DNA of 64,000 nt from an uncultured Pelagibacteraceae bacterium (GTDB lineage: Bacteria > Pseudomonadota > Alphaproteobacteria > Pelagibacterales > Pelagibacteraceae), in the NCBI GenBank assembly GCA_902614905.1, contig CACMMN010000005.1, forward strand, positions 1 through 64,000, read 5' to 3'. The position numbers were made by a program, and so were the translations under genes. The notes beneath the pieces were generated by a model. It ran no database searches. It had not been told where the DNA came from and was given only the letters and a program-made list of their open reading frames with translations. Shown here one piece after another: positions 63,806-64,000 of the stretch; position 1 is the first letter of the stretch; each line of letters begins with the position of its first letter.

Positions 63806-63974
63806 AATCACAGTTATTATTGGTCTAAGTTTTGCAATATTTTTTTTAGTTGGACTCGCAACAACACTAACAAGATCTATGATGATTGGTTTTTTGGATG
63901 TTTTGCCAGTATATATCTTAATGGGTATAGCGATAGTAATGATGATATACGAATCTTTTTTCGATAAATCATAA
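63798..63974 (+). CDS. Small two-helix membrane protein, 58 aa, unknown function
   Basis: An ATG overlapping the end of the amidase gene opens a 58-residue frame with two hydrophobic segments (VIIGLSFAIFFLVGL and VYILMGIAIVMMIYES) separated by a short loop. Coupling by overlap with the amidase supports it being real. No family was recognised. It may be an accessory subunit of the neighbouring transporter or an unrelated membrane microprotein. Confidence 0.6.
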   Translation: MNKITVIIGLSFAIFFLVGLATTLTRSMMIGFLDVLPVYILMGIAIVMMIYESFFDKS

Positions 63975-64000
63975 CACGTTTCGTGATTAAAAAAGAGCTT

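Noticed and set aside
1..64000. CRISPR arrays, IS elements, prophage and toxin-antitoxin modules
   Set aside because: No regular direct repeats with spacers, transposase, integrase or phage-structure motifs were seen on either strand.

Overview
The window is a compact, strongly A+T-rich bacterial chromosome segment, and it looks like a streamlined marine alphaproteobacterium of the SAR11/Pelagibacterales type. The call is an inference from content: almost no intergenic space, many 1-20 nt gene overlaps, long A and T runs, and alphaproteobacterial families and order (PPDK regulator-maf-aroE-coaE-dnaQ | secB-fxsA | Tim44-Smr | hslUV | hisBHAFE; lolA-ftsK; rpe-heparinase-purH; tsaD | hemCD; DUF2794, IalB, ccm genes, TRAP transporter). 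No rRNA, IS element, integrase, phage gene or CRISPR array was seen, and no gene-free stretch exceeds 300 bases.

Layout. 1-11 kb holds housekeeping genes: kinase regulator, maf, aroE, coaE, dnaQ, secB, fxsA, a Tim44-like protein, an Smr protein, the HslUV protease, five histidine genes, and HIT and GNAT proteins. 11-21.5 kb carries lolA, ftsK, a UbiH-type hydroxylase, a stand-alone Lon N-domain protein, a TPR-sulfotransferase fusion, tRNA-Gly(GCC), a pterin dehydratase, purH, a heparinase-like protein and rpe. 21.5-27.2 kb is a carboxylate-uptake and activation block: a two-subunit Na+/solute symporter with a strong terminator, a protein of unknown function, acetyl-CoA synthetase with an odd polybasic N-terminus, and an EVE protein. 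27.2-34.2 kb has a TPR-GT41 (OGT-like) glycosyltransferase, tsaD, hemC, hemD, an MscS channel, YggT and folD.

34.2-44.8 kb is the accessory region. It contains a second TPR-GT41-like protein; an SDR lacking the catalytic Tyr, divergent from a bacterial cryptochrome/photolyase that has lost the CxxC pair expected for its Fe-S cluster; a DPM1-like GT2; and a chain of six abutting or overlapping genes (GDP-mannose-dehydratase-like, polytopic membrane protein, DCC thiol protein, DUF2256 microprotein, CRTAC1-like beta-propeller, Cys-rich secreted protein). The region ends with a second photolyase whose FAD domain precedes an alpha/beta domain, the reverse of the usual order. This is my best candidate for an under-described system, probably light or photodamage linked and coupled to cell-surface products.

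44.8-64 kb returns to argG, an IalB-like protein, an aldo/keto reductase, a BI-1 protein, DUF2794, YciB and HspQ. A long hairpin with a C-rich loop lies before the cytochrome c maturation genes ccmCDEFGH. These are followed by a PagL-like protein, then a 2-hydroxy/2-oxo acid module (lldD-like, aminotransferase, D-lactate-dehydrogenase-like, 2-hydroxyacid dehydrogenase) running into a TakP-like TRAP transporter, an amidase and a 58-residue membrane protein. Together the genes describe an aerobic heterotroph that takes up small organic acids through Na+-driven and binding-protein-dependent carriers.
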